Notes: generated from the letters alone by a model not told the origin. A DNA stretch of 6,574 bases from Candidatus Bathyarchaeota archaeon (GCA_013619005.1 JABXKY010000212.1:1-6574), one strand, 5' to 3'; shown: positions 1 to 6,393, numbered from the stretch's first letter. Numbers and translations: made by a program.

Positions 1-1112
1 CCCATGAACCCAGCAAAAATCGCCACAATGAGCCCTTCGATTAGGAGCATGTAGAGGATCTGCCTGTGGTTCATGCCACGGGTTAAAAGAAGACCGATCT
101 CCCTCTTCCTCATACCGAACATGACCTCGGTTATGGTCACCCCAAGATACCAGGCCGTGAAGAAAACAGGAAGGCTGACGATCATTGTGCTGGTCTTCAT
201 CTGATTGGAGTTGTTCTTGATAGCGGTCAGCATCTCACCCAAAAAGTTCCTAGGAGTGAAATAGAACTCGGCGCCCTCGGAGTTTATCTGCTCGTTGATG
301 AAATCGATGGCCTCAATCGAGCCATCCATATCCCACGGATTGACAAGCCCCTCCCTGTCAAGGGAGATAAGGGCCACGCCGAACTGGTCACTTACAGGTC
401 TCCTCTGCTCCGCGAATATCTCCCACATGATATCCATGTAAGTCTCCTCGCTCACCAGCACCATGTTGTAGCTCGGACGCTTCTGGCTTGGATCGTTTTT
501 ACTGAACAGGCTCTGGAGGTAGACATCGTACCTGCTGACAAAGAGCGTCCATTCCTCGTCCTCGACGCCCACAGCATCCGCTAATGGGAACGTGAATTGT
601 CGATTCTCGAACCCAGGGGGGCTCTTCCACAGATATGTTTCAATCTCAACGATCACGGTCCCGTTTTCAACGAAAAGGGGCGCGTCCGCGGAGCTGGCGT
701 CAAAGTATATCTCCCCGCGTTCAAACTGGTCTACGCCCACAAGCCCCTCGTAGAAGATGGAATCATCCGGGATGGCTACCATGTAGACGCCTTCAATCGT
801 GGTATTGACGGTCCCAGGCTCAAAGAGCCGGATCGGGGTCCGCATGAAATAATCTAAACGTTCAACGCCTTCAACAGGCCCGAAGAACTCATCGATCTCG
901 GATATATGGGTCTTTGTAATATTCTTGTCAGGGGCCATGGATATGATATCGTAGGGCGCCGACTCAAACACCTGTTCGATGGTCTTTGCCCCGATAACGT
1001 CCGCGCCCTGTAGGATGCCCGCGAAAAGGGTCGAGGCGAGCGCTACGCTGAGGAAAAGAGATAGGAATAGCCCTTTACCTCGAATAATCCGTTTTATGGC
1101 GTAATTGAACAT
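1..1112 (-). CDS. FtsX/MacB-like ABC transporter permease, N-terminal part (runs off the left edge)
   Basis: Reading the minus strand from the ATG at 1112-1110 gives 370 uninterrupted codons to the window edge, with no stop, so the gene is 3'-truncated here. The product starts with a short basic segment (MFNYAIKRIIRGKG), then a membrane helix at about residues 15-36. A large, probably extracytoplasmic domain follows at about 37-307, with several N-x-S/T sequons (N64, N103, N150, N300). A second helix lies at about 308-330, then the cytoplasmic loop RKREIGLLLTRGMNHRQI (335-352), and a third helix begins at about 353. The loop with an R-E-I-G-L-L-x-x-R-G core is the hallmark of FtsX/MacB-type permeases, which couple an ABC ATPase to work on the cell surface or on lipoproteins rather than classical transport. 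The partner ATPase is not visible and may lie to the left. The substrate cannot be told. Family call is firm; exact role is unknown. Confidence 0.85.
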   Translation of the reverse strand, partial: MFNYAIKRIIRGKGLFLSLFLSVALASTLFAGILQGADVIGAKTIEQVFESAPYDIISMAPDKNITKTHISEIDEFFGPVEGVERLDYFMRTPIRLFEPGTVNTTIEGVYMVAIPDDSIFYEGLVGVDQFERGEIYFDASSADAPLFVENGTVIVEIETYLWKSPPGFENRQFTFPLADAVGVEDEEWTLFVSRYDVYLQSLFSKNDPSQKRPSYNMVLVSEETYMDIMWEIFAEQRRPVSDQFGVALISLDREGLVNPWDMDGSIEAIDFINEQINSEGAEFYFTPRNFLGEMLTAIKNNSNQMKTSTMIVSLPVFFTAWYLGVTITEVMFGMRKREIGLLLTRGMNHRQILYMLLIEGLIVAIFAGFM

Positions 1113-1134
1113 CTCTAAACAGTCGCGACCCCTG

Positions 1135-1144
1135 TTTTAAAAAA
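1135..1144 (-). promoter_or_regulatory. TATA box of the FtsX-like permease gene
   Basis: The minus strand reads TTTTTTAAAA here, centred about 27 nt upstream of the ATG at 1112. That is the spacing expected if transcription starts at or within a base or two of the start codon, so the mRNA is probably leaderless. No Shine-Dalgarno-like sequence lies before this ATG. Confidence 0.55.
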
Positions 1145-1185
1145 CTTGCTAAATTTGATGGAACCCATAAAGAAACCAGTTTTTC

Positions 1186-1207
1186 TTTAAATACTAATGT
1201 TTATATC
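1186..1207 (+). promoter_or_regulatory. TATA boxes upstream of the DUF1512 gene
   Basis: Two archaeal box A-like sequences occur: TTTAAATA at 1186-1193 and TTTATATC at 1200-1207. Transcription would start near 1214 or near 1229. Either way the in-frame ATG at 1197 would lie upstream of the transcript, so translation more likely starts at 1239 (or at the GTG at 1230). Together with the minus-strand box at 1135-1144 this forms a divergent promoter region between the permease and the DUF1512 operon. Confidence 0.5.
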
Positions 1208-1238
1208 GATTGCCCTGTTTTCAACTCCAGTGAATTTC

Positions 1239-2357
1239 ATGTTCCAACTGATTGGACAATTATTACAACAAGAAAGCGAAATAGGGATGATACTGCAATC
1301 TCTTTTCAGTTTTGCATTCATCATATACCTGTTCTACGCACAACGCATTCAGGCCATGACTATGCTGCGCCAGATCGAGGTAAGCCTACGAAAGGTCAAG
1401 AGCCTCCGGGATGAGGGAAAAAAAATCGCGATCGAGGCAATCAAGGATTTCGGTAAGCCCGAGAAGGACCCGACGCCACAGGTCGAGAGGTTCATGGACC
1501 ACTTCATGATACCACCGATCGGCATGGACCCAGCAGGAGTAGTCCAGAAGCTTGGAAAAATAATCAACGTAAGAGAGTTCACCTTCGAGCGTGAGGTAGC
1601 CCAGATGGCCCCCGAGGCAACACAACCCCAGAGGAACAACCTGGAGAACCTACTCGAGGCGGGACTTGCACTGAACATATACTACAAGGTCATCAGGCAC
1701 TACTACCTCATGGGCAAGAAGACCATGAACATCTACGTCATCATGCAGATCCACATGATCCTGCCCATGCTAATCCAGCAGATCGAGGCATACAGCGCCG
1801 CGCTGCAGGCTTTCAGGGACGGCATCCCCATCGGCGACACAGTTGGACCCATCGTGGCAGCCAAGCTGCTGAACGGGGCCGAGGTCCGTGAGATCGCCAA
1901 GGAGATGGCTGCAGGGGAGATCGAGTACGAGGGACGCAGGGTCATTGTGACCAAGGCCTGGGGTCCGGGCGGAAGCGTCGGGAAGCCAGGTGACGCGATC
2001 CAGAACCTACTTGACGAGGAGAAAGGAAAGGTCAAGATGTTGATCACAGTTGACGCGGCCGGCAAGCTTGAAGGCGAGGGAGTCGGAGAGATCGCTGAGG
2101 GCGTAGGAGCCGCGATTGGCGGACCTGGCGTCGAGAAGTACAAGATCGAGAAGGCGGCAACCGATTACGAGGTCCCAATGTTCGCGGTAGCGATCAAGCA
2201 GGGAATGGAGCACGTGGTTGCGCCTCTAGTCGAGGAGCTCATGGACGCCACCGATAAGGCGGTGAGCAGCGTGAAGGGACTGATACTTGAGTACAGCGAG
2301 GAAGGAGACACGGTGATAGTGGCTGGAATCGGTAACACAGTGGGGGTGGCACAATGA
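1239..2357 (+). CDS. DUF1512 family membrane-anchored protein
   Basis: This 372-residue protein matches my memory of the archaeal DUF1512 family (about 370 residues, function unknown). It has one N-terminal hydrophobic helix at about residues 14-34 (IGMILQSLFSFAFIIYLF), then a charged, helical stretch (about 35-75). A middle part rich in Met and Tyr follows (about 140-192), including NIYVIMQIHMILPMLI, which could be a second membrane-associated helix. The C-terminal half carries the conserved glycine-rich motifs: VTKAWGPGGSVGKPGDA (237-253), KMLITVDAAGKLEGE (266-280), GVGAAIGGPGVEKYKIE (288-304) and DTVIVAGIGNTVGV (357-370). The glycine-rich loops suggest a ligand-binding domain, but that is inference. 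An in-frame ATG exists at 1197, but the TATA boxes lie at or downstream of it. ATG 1239 has a GTGA five nt upstream and gives the usual family length. The last codons overlap the next gene by 4 nt. Confidence 0.75.
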   Translation: MFQLIGQLLQQESEIGMILQSLFSFAFIIYLFYAQRIQAMTMLRQIEVSLRKVKSLRDEGKKIAIEAIKDFGKPEKDPTPQVERFMDHFMIPPIGMDPAGVVQKLGKIINVREFTFEREVAQMAPEATQPQRNNLENLLEAGLALNIYYKVIRHYYLMGKKTMNIYVIMQIHMILPMLIQQIEAYSAALQAFRDGIPIGDTVGPIVAAKLLNGAEVREIAKEMAAGEIEYEGRRVIVTKAWGPGGSVGKPGDAIQNLLDEEKGKVKMLITVDAAGKLEGEGVGEIAEGVGAAIGGPGVEKYKIEKAATDYEVPMFAVAIKQGMEHVVAPLVEELMDATDKAVSSVKGLILEYSEEGDTVIVAGIGNTVGVAQ

Positions 2358-2785
2358 GACTAATGGCAGACGAGGGAAACGCAAGGCCACTAGCCAGTGG
2401 GGCAAGCCAGAACTGGGTGAGCCTCGCATTGATGGTGGTCGTTGGAGCAATCGCTCTGGTGAGCCTATACATGGGGTTCCAGGAGTACGGCAACAACGAG
2501 ATAGAGACGGCCTTCATGTACATACTCATAGGGGTCTCGGGTTTCGCAGCCATCGGCTTCAACTTCTTCAGGGCAAAGCCAGTTGTGAAGCAGGCCAAGG
2601 GACCGAAGGTGGTAGAGGTCATAACGACCTTGGAGTGCCCACAGTGCAACCTCAAGAGGGTTAGGGAGCACCAGGTAGGCGATTATATCTTCAAGAACGA
2701 TGAGCCCTGCACACGGTGCGAGGGCAACATGGTCATCACCAGGATAAACGCCCGCAAGGAACCGGAGAAGAAAAAGAAAAACTAG
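2354..2785 (+). CDS. Small membrane protein with two helices and a C-terminal zinc ribbon
   Basis: This 143-residue protein starts inside the stop of the DUF1512 gene (ATGA, 4-nt overlap), with a G-rich GGGGGTGG just upstream acting as a plausible ribosome binding site, so the two genes are very likely co-transcribed and translationally coupled. It has a hydrophilic N-terminus (1-20), two membrane helices at about 21-42 and 52-72 forming a hairpin, then a soluble tail. The tail carries two CxxC knuckles, CPQC at 95-98 and CTRC at 119-122, a typical four-cysteine zinc ribbon, and ends in a lysine-rich stretch (EPEKKKKN). A second ATG at codon 4 is a possible alternative start. Both termini would be on the same side of the membrane, probably the cytoplasm given the basic tail. 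I do not recognise a named family. The pairing with DUF1512 suggests the products act together at the membrane. Confidence 0.8.
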   Translation: MRLMADEGNARPLASGASQNWVSLALMVVVGAIALVSLYMGFQEYGNNEIETAFMYILIGVSGFAAIGFNFFRAKPVVKQAKGPKVVEVITTLECPQCNLKRVREHQVGDYIFKNDEPCTRCEGNMVITRINARKEPEKKKKN

Positions 2786-3675
2786 GCGGTCGTTACTTCA
2801 CACCCGTCCTCGGTTACGATGACGCTGTGCTCCGCCTGGGCTACAACCGCCCTGGTTCGCTCCAGGAGCTGGGGGTAGCTCGTAATTACTTTTGATTTCA
2901 GCAGCTCCTTGAAGGCCGCCACGCCGTCTGGCCCCTTGAACTTATGGAGCACCCACCTAGACGCAAAGGGCAGGGTCATGTACTCGCCTTGGATGAACTT
3001 CATCATGGTCTTTGCCTTGCCCTTGACGTTCCGCTTCTTCTGCATCTGGTAGATGTTGCTGGGCGCGCCGTCCGTGACCATCCCGTCTGCCTCCTTGGGG
3101 ACCGCGAAGGGCTCGATGGCGTAGATATCTCCCTCCATGATCGTGTGGTTTCCGAACCCGCCAACGTTGGGGATGCTGTACCCCGGGGAATGAACTATAT
3201 ACCTGGCTAATTTGTGGCCAGTGAGGTTGCTTATGGGTTGAGCTCCCCTGCTCTTGATGGCGTTCTCTATCGCCGACCCAATGAGTCTTGCCTGTATTCC
3301 GGGTCTGATGGTTTGAATCGCCGCGTCAAGACCGGCCTTGGCGGCCTCGACAAGGTACTCGTATTCGGGGTTGAAACATTTGGATACGGCGGTATCGGCG
3401 ATATAGCCGTCGATATGTACCCCTACATCAAGTTTGACGATGCACCCCTCCGGGATCACGGTCTTATCGTTGATGGGTGAGCAGTAGTGGGCTGCTACGT
3501 GGTTGATGTCCACGTTTGTTGGGAACGCCATCCTGGCACCCAGCTCGGCTACCCTCTTGTTCACCACGTCGCATATGTCGATGACCTTGTCTCCCGGTTT
3601 GATCTCATTTATCGTAGTGTCTCGTACCTTGGCTGCTATCCTGCCTGCTTCCCTGAGGGCGTCAAGAGGGTCCAT
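2782..3675 (-). CDS. map: Methionine aminopeptidase, type II
   Basis: A 297-residue cytosolic metallopeptidase that removes the initiator methionine from new proteins with small second residues. All five metal ligands of the family are present: D83 (KLDVGVHIDG), D94 (YIADTA), H154 (NLTGHK), E188 (YAIEPF) and E282 (AQAEHS). H63 (NHVAAHYCSP) matches the substrate-binding histidine. The insertion between H154 and E282, including the LPFASRW segment at 235-241, is the type II hallmark. The length is that of the archaeal enzymes, with no eukaryote-like N-terminal extension. ATG 3675 has no Shine-Dalgarno and gives the expected MDPLDALREAGRIAAKV start, with the family's N-terminal helix. The gene follows usp in the same direction, but a T-tract lies between them, so it may have its own promoter. 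Its stop codon interlocks with that of the convergent zinc-ribbon gene. Confidence 0.97.
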   Translation of the reverse strand: MDPLDALREAGRIAAKVRDTTINEIKPGDKVIDICDVVNKRVAELGARMAFPTNVDINHVAAHYCSPINDKTVIPEGCIVKLDVGVHIDGYIADTAVSKCFNPEYEYLVEAAKAGLDAAIQTIRPGIQARLIGSAIENAIKSRGAQPISNLTGHKLARYIVHSPGYSIPNVGGFGNHTIMEGDIYAIEPFAVPKEADGMVTDGAPSNIYQMQKKRNVKGKAKTMMKFIQGEYMTLPFASRWVLHKFKGPDGVAAFKELLKSKVITSYPQLLERTRAVVAQAEHSVIVTEDGCEVTTA

Positions 3676-3694
3676 AACGTCTAAGATGGACGTG

Positions 3695-3704
3695 AAATCA
3701 AAAA
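3695..3704 (-). promoter_or_regulatory. Possible weak TATA box of map
   Basis: The minus strand reads TTTTTGATTT about 25 nt before the ATG at 3675, the position used by other leaderless starts in this window. The match to an archaeal box A is poor, and the same T-run may serve instead as part of the usp terminator. Read-through from usp is the alternative. Confidence 0.25.
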
Positions 3705-3721
3705 GGGTTACCCTAAAAAAA
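3700..3721 (-). terminator. T-tract terminator after usp
   Basis: On the minus strand, directly after the usp stop codon, there is a run of seven T (3721-3715), then AGGGTAACCC, then a run of five T (3704-3700). Consecutive T-runs are the usual intrinsic termination signal in archaea. A weak hairpin (ACCC...GGGT) surrounds the first run, but no strong stem is present. Confidence 0.5.
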
Positions 3722-3725
3722 TGGG

Positions 3726-4187
3726 TTACTTCACGACAAGGATCGGCTTGGTACAGCTCTCAACGACGTTCCTGCTGGTGCTACCCAGAATCCAGCCAGT
3801 GATGCCACCTATGCCCCTGCTTCCGATGACGATGAGGTCAACGTCGAATTCCTCGGCTGTATTAACAATCGTGCTGGACGGCTTGCCTTCCAGGAGCTTG
3901 ATCTCGATCTTCATATCCGGGAAATGGTCGTTGATGTCATTCTTTGCCTCATTCAGGCTCTTGTTGTAGATCTCCTTCATCTTGTCCTGGTACTCTCCCA
4001 TGTCCTGCGCAGCAGTGATGGGCGCCGCCCCGAAGCCCTCATCTGGGAAGACTGGCATCATGACCCGGGGTACAACTGAAAGGATCAACAACTCCGCGCC
4101 GAAAGGTTCCGCGAAGTTCACGGCGTGATCCAGGGAGTGCTTGCTTGCCTCGGATCCGTCAAACGCTACGAGTATTTTCTTGTACAT
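3726..4187 (-). CDS. Universal stress protein, UspA family
   Basis: A single-domain, ATP-binding-type universal stress protein of 153 residues counted from the ATG at 4187. It opens with the classic strand MYKKILVAFDGS, whose aspartate contacts the adenine in family structures, and includes the usual variable middle (PRVMMPVFPDEGFGAAP). The nucleotide motif G-x2-G-x9-G-(S/T) is complete near the C-terminus (GSRGIGGITGWILGST), followed by the last strand PILVVK. Such proteins usually form dimers in the cytoplasm and respond to stress; the specific trigger here is unknown. A GTG three codons upstream (4196) lies about 25 nt after a TATA box and could be a leaderless start. I prefer ATG 4187 because family members usually begin at this strand and a GTGA precedes it by five nt. 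The gene has its own TATA box and a T-tract after its stop, so it is probably monocistronic. Confidence 0.92.
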   Translation of the reverse strand: MYKKILVAFDGSEASKHSLDHAVNFAEPFGAELLILSVVPRVMMPVFPDEGFGAAPITAAQDMGEYQDKMKEIYNKSLNEAKNDINDHFPDMKIEIKLLEGKPSSTIVNTAEEFDVDLIVIGSRGIGGITGWILGSTSRNVVESCTKPILVVK

Positions 4188-4216
4188 ATCCCTCACGTAA
4201 TACGGTCTTCACGGGC

Positions 4217-4224
4217 TATAAAAA
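4217..4224 (-). promoter_or_regulatory. TATA box of usp
   Basis: The minus strand reads GGTTTTTATAG. Its TTTTTATA core predicts transcription starting near 4195-4196, i.e. at the GTG in frame with usp, giving a leader of 0-9 nt. The box sits only a few bases downstream of the DUF1177 stop codon. Confidence 0.6.
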
Positions 4225-4243
4225 CCAATCAGGAGTTTTCTCC
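4220..4243 (-). terminator. Small hairpin plus T-run at the end of the DUF1177 gene
   Basis: On the minus strand the last codons of the DUF1177 gene form GGAG-AAAA-CTCC (4243-4232), a perfect 4-bp stem with an A4 loop. Then come the stop codon TGA and a run of five T at 4224-4220. The stem is short, so this is a weak terminator at best, and the T-run is shared with the usp TATA box. Confidence 0.3.
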
Positions 4244-5164
4244 CAGGGTCTGAAGGCACCTGAGGGCCCCGTAACGGTTGACGATGTTAAGCCACTCATC
4301 CTCGTCGTAGAAGCTGCACAGTCCCCTGCCATACTGTTTTGCCACCTCAAGGGTGAACCTGGTGGCCTCTTCAATGTCCGTGGGGTGGCTCGCTCCGGTG
4401 CCGCAACCTGGCACAGGGATCTGGGAGGTTATGGCCACGCCAACTACTGGTTTGTCCGTCGCGGTGCAGGGCTGCATGATGCTGTTGATGTGGTACAGCT
4501 CGTTCCCGTAGGGAGTGATGTCCTGTGTCGTTATGGGGCAGACCTTGGGTAACTCACCAGTGGTCCAGCCCATGATATCCAGTAGGGTATCGCTTACTTT
4601 GAGTACCCATCCCTCTTTCACCGTTGGGGTGATGGCGAATCCACGCCAGTTTGCCACCCTGTTCCCCTTTGTGGTGTCCACGCTCAGTATGGCGTCCATG
4701 TCCGGGTCCACCTCTTCCCTGTTCATGGTGGAGATGTCCACTGGGCTACCCATGAACGGAACGGGCTTGTGAGGCTTCACGGGCGCATCGGGGCAGATAT
4801 GTGTTGAGATCACCACATCCCCATCCAGTTCATCCCCATTTACTCTCATATCCACAAGTTTCAGGGCGAGACTGAGCGCCACGACGGCCCCATCGGCGTC
4901 CGACACGAGGCCGATCTGTTCGGGTCTTGCCCCGATCCCACCCAGGCGACCGATGACGCCCAGGGTTTTAGCCGAACCTCCCTTGGTCTTTCCTTGGGTC
5001 CCCTGCACCTTGATCTTGATGAAATCTGTGCTTCCTTTCTCCCCCGTGATGGTCTTGACCTCGATATCTTTCAACCCGCGACCATGGAGAAACGCCCTGA
5101 CACTATCCCCGCTGACCAGGGCAGAGTCCAGTAGCTCCATGACCTCGATCACCTGTTTGAGCAT
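4229..5164 (-). CDS. DUF1177 family protein
   Basis: A 311-residue soluble protein that I recognise as DUF1177, a family shared by archaea and some bacteria with no established function that I know of. Highly conserved-looking blocks run through the chain: GEKGSTDFIKI (41-51), IGRLGGIGARPEQIGLVSDA (71-90) continuing into DGAVVAL, ISTHICPDAP (119-128) with H132 and PFMGSPVD (136-143), LSVDTTKGN (160-168), CPITTQDITPYGN (209-221), and PVPGCGTGASH (250-260). The His, Asp and Cys clusters (H122, C124, D126, H132, D163, H260) could form a metal or substrate site, and the overall flavour is hydrolase-like, but that is inference. No signal peptide or membrane helix is seen. ATG 5164 is preceded by GGTGA at 10 nt, and MLKQVIEVMELLDS is a typical start of this family. 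The gene points the same way as usp and map, with a 41-nt gap to usp that contains a TATA box. Confidence 0.85.
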   Translation of the reverse strand: MLKQVIEVMELLDSALVSGDSVRAFLHGRGLKDIEVKTITGEKGSTDFIKIKVQGTQGKTKGGSAKTLGVIGRLGGIGARPEQIGLVSDADGAVVALSLALKLVDMRVNGDELDGDVVISTHICPDAPVKPHKPVPFMGSPVDISTMNREEVDPDMDAILSVDTTKGNRVANWRGFAITPTVKEGWVLKVSDTLLDIMGWTTGELPKVCPITTQDITPYGNELYHINSIMQPCTATDKPVVGVAITSQIPVPGCGTGASHPTDIEEATRFTLEVAKQYGRGLCSFYDEDEWLNIVNRYGALRCLQTLGENS

Positions 5165-5216
5165 GAGCCTAAATTCACCCTAGAATAGAAAAAACCTGTG
5201 ACCGGTTATGGTACTC

Positions 5217-5223
5217 TTAAAAT
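5217..5223 (+). promoter_or_regulatory. TATA box upstream of the leucine-zipper protein gene
   Basis: TTAAAAT on the plus strand predicts transcription starting near 5245, about 20 nt before the ATG at 5264. The 99-nt gap between the DUF1177 start and this ATG therefore acts as a divergent promoter region. On the minus strand, TTTTTTCTATTC at about 5194-5183 is a weak candidate box for the DUF1177 gene. Confidence 0.4.
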
Positions 5224-5263
5224 CAATGCCTCTCTCGCCTCACCTGCGGGTACTCTGGAAATC

Positions 5264-5428
5264 ATGGACAGGGCCGATGAAGAAGCGCTCCATAAGAAGA
5301 TCAAGCTGCTCAAGGATTGTGAGAAGCGCATCAGGGAGGAGCGACATAGGCTTGAAGCCGAGTTACGGACTCTCAACTTCAAGAGATACACGGACCTTAG
5401 CGATAAATATGAGCTAAAAGAGGTTTAG
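5264..5428 (+). CDS. Small leucine-zipper-like coiled-coil protein
   Basis: A 54-residue, highly charged helical protein of no family that I recognise. Leucine or isoleucine occurs exactly every seventh residue: L9, L16, I23, L30, L37. Further hydrophobic residues at I13 and L34 fit the a positions, while E20 and R27 at a are polar. This is a clear two-stranded coiled-coil pattern spanning about 30 residues, followed by a short tail (FKRYTDLSDKYELKEV). It suggests a dimer or a partner-binding helix. The reading frame is open upstream to a GTG at 5198, which would add 22 residues (TGYGTLKINASLASPAGTLEI). I chose ATG 5264 because a TATA box at 5217-5223 lies downstream of that GTG and the coiled coil begins just after the ATG. 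The stop lies 2 nt from the stop of the convergent MBL gene. The overlapping plus-strand frame at 5208-5417 is rich in Ser and Arg and looks like a shadow. Confidence 0.65.
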   Translation: MDRADEEALHKKIKLLKDCEKRIREERHRLEAELRTLNFKRYTDLSDKYELKEV

Positions 5429-5430
5429 TG

Positions 5431-6345
5431 CTACCGTTCAGCCCTGACGATGAGGCTGAAACGACCGTAATCATAGCGGTGTATCTGGATGCCCCCTGCC
5501 ACGCCCTCGCTGTACTCTCCAGCTGTGCCGTCTCTAATGCTGATGGCTGCCTCGTAACACTCCTTGATGAGGTGCTTCTCCATCTTGGGCTCGTTGTGGC
5601 TTGGCATCACCCACTCGTACTCCGGGATGAGCGCGGTTATCTTCCTGAAGCTCTCGATGAACTGGTCCAGGCTAGTGGTAGGTGCATAGATATAGATGGG
5701 TGCAGGGTAGAAGCTGTCCCCAGTCCAGAATATCTTGTTCATCCTGTCGAGGATACAGATGCTGTCTGGGCTATGCCCAGGTGTGTGGATTACATCCAGC
5801 GTCCTGCCCCCAAGGTCGATTATGTCACCCTCCTTGAGCCACTTGGTCACATTGAAAGGGTGAATCCTCCAAGCCTCAACGTCCAGGTAATCAGGCAGGG
5901 CCTTCCAGACCATGTCTTCGTTGAGGTAATGTCCCATCTGCTCACGGGTCTGACCGTTCTTTGCCCTTTCCTTGCTGAACTCCGTTTCATATACAAGCAC
6001 CTCATCGAACTGGTGGTTGCCGCCGATGTGGTCGCCGTGGGTGTGGGTGTTAAGGACCATCACGGGTAGGTCAGTGATCCCGTCGACTACCGCCTTGATG
6101 TCTCCGATTCCGTTACCGGTGTCGATGATGACGGCCTTCTCTTCGCCGAGAACAAGGTAGCTTATGACCTCCTCGAACTGTCCGTCCTCGTATATAGCGT
6201 AGACAGTGTCGGTTAGCTTGTAGACCTCAAACCACTGGTCGGGTTGGTCTACCTTCTCGTAATCTCCCCACACCAATCGGGGAAGCTTCTCGTACCACTT
6301 CGTGGGGACAATGATGTTACTCTCGGTATCGTCTGAATAAGCCAT
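5431..6345 (-). CDS. Metallo-beta-lactamase-fold metal-dependent hydrolase
   Basis: A 304-residue MBL-fold hydrolase with a full set of metal ligands: THTHGDH gives H101, H103, D105 and H106, then TPGHS H191, TGDSF D210 and PSHN H250. This supports a two-metal (usually zinc) site. The order is an N-terminal lead with WFEVYKLTDTVYAIYEDG (38-55), first strands ending in AVIIDTGNGIGD (71-82), the HxHxDH loop, an insertion rich in aromatic and charged residues (about 120-165), and the C-terminal half with the remaining ligands. Glyoxalase II, lactonase and related hydrolases share this fold, and the sequence alone does not fix the substrate. There is no signal peptide, so it is probably cytoplasmic. 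ATG 6345 lies 25 nt from a CTTTAAC box, consistent with a leaderless mRNA; a GAGGAG 14 nt upstream is rather far for a ribosome site. It is single and convergent with the leucine-zipper gene. Confidence 0.93.
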   Translation of the reverse strand: MAYSDDTESNIIVPTKWYEKLPRLVWGDYEKVDQPDQWFEVYKLTDTVYAIYEDGQFEEVISYLVLGEEKAVIIDTGNGIGDIKAVVDGITDLPVMVLNTHTHGDHIGGNHQFDEVLVYETEFSKERAKNGQTREQMGHYLNEDMVWKALPDYLDVEAWRIHPFNVTKWLKEGDIIDLGGRTLDVIHTPGHSPDSICILDRMNKIFWTGDSFYPAPIYIYAPTTSLDQFIESFRKITALIPEYEWVMPSHNEPKMEKHLIKECYEAAISIRDGTAGEYSEGVAGGIQIHRYDYGRFSLIVRAER

Positions 6346-6366
6346 AACAGTGAACCAAGCTCCTCA

Positions 6367-6373
6367 GTTAAAG
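6367..6373 (-). promoter_or_regulatory. TATA box of the MBL hydrolase gene
   Basis: The minus strand reads CTTTAAC, centred 25 nt before the A of the ATG at 6345. This is the distance expected for transcription starting at the start codon itself. Confidence 0.45.
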
Positions 6374-6393
6374 TAATTTTGTCCAGGTACGGT

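Noticed and set aside
597..857. Plus-strand open frame of 86 codons
   Set aside because: It is antisense to the FtsX-like permease, which reads without interruption from 1112 to the window edge and has recognisable family motifs.
1733..2143. Minus-strand open frame of 136 codons
   Set aside because: The product is rich in Pro, Ser and Ala, as expected of an antisense shadow, and it lies over the conserved glycine-rich motifs of the DUF1512 protein.
3705..3729. Repeat of GGGTTAC around the usp stop codon
   Set aside because: Seven bases repeated twice in a short A/T- and G-rich gap is easily due to chance. No further copies or operator-like symmetry were seen.
5208..5417. Alternative plus-strand frame over the leucine-zipper gene
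   Set aside because: Its Ser/Arg-rich product shows no pattern, while the other frame gives a regular heptad coiled coil.
5428..6069. Plus-strand open frame of 213 codons
   Set aside because: It lies wholly antisense to the MBL hydrolase gene, whose metal-binding motifs are all intact. The long opening is explained by the codon bias of the true gene.
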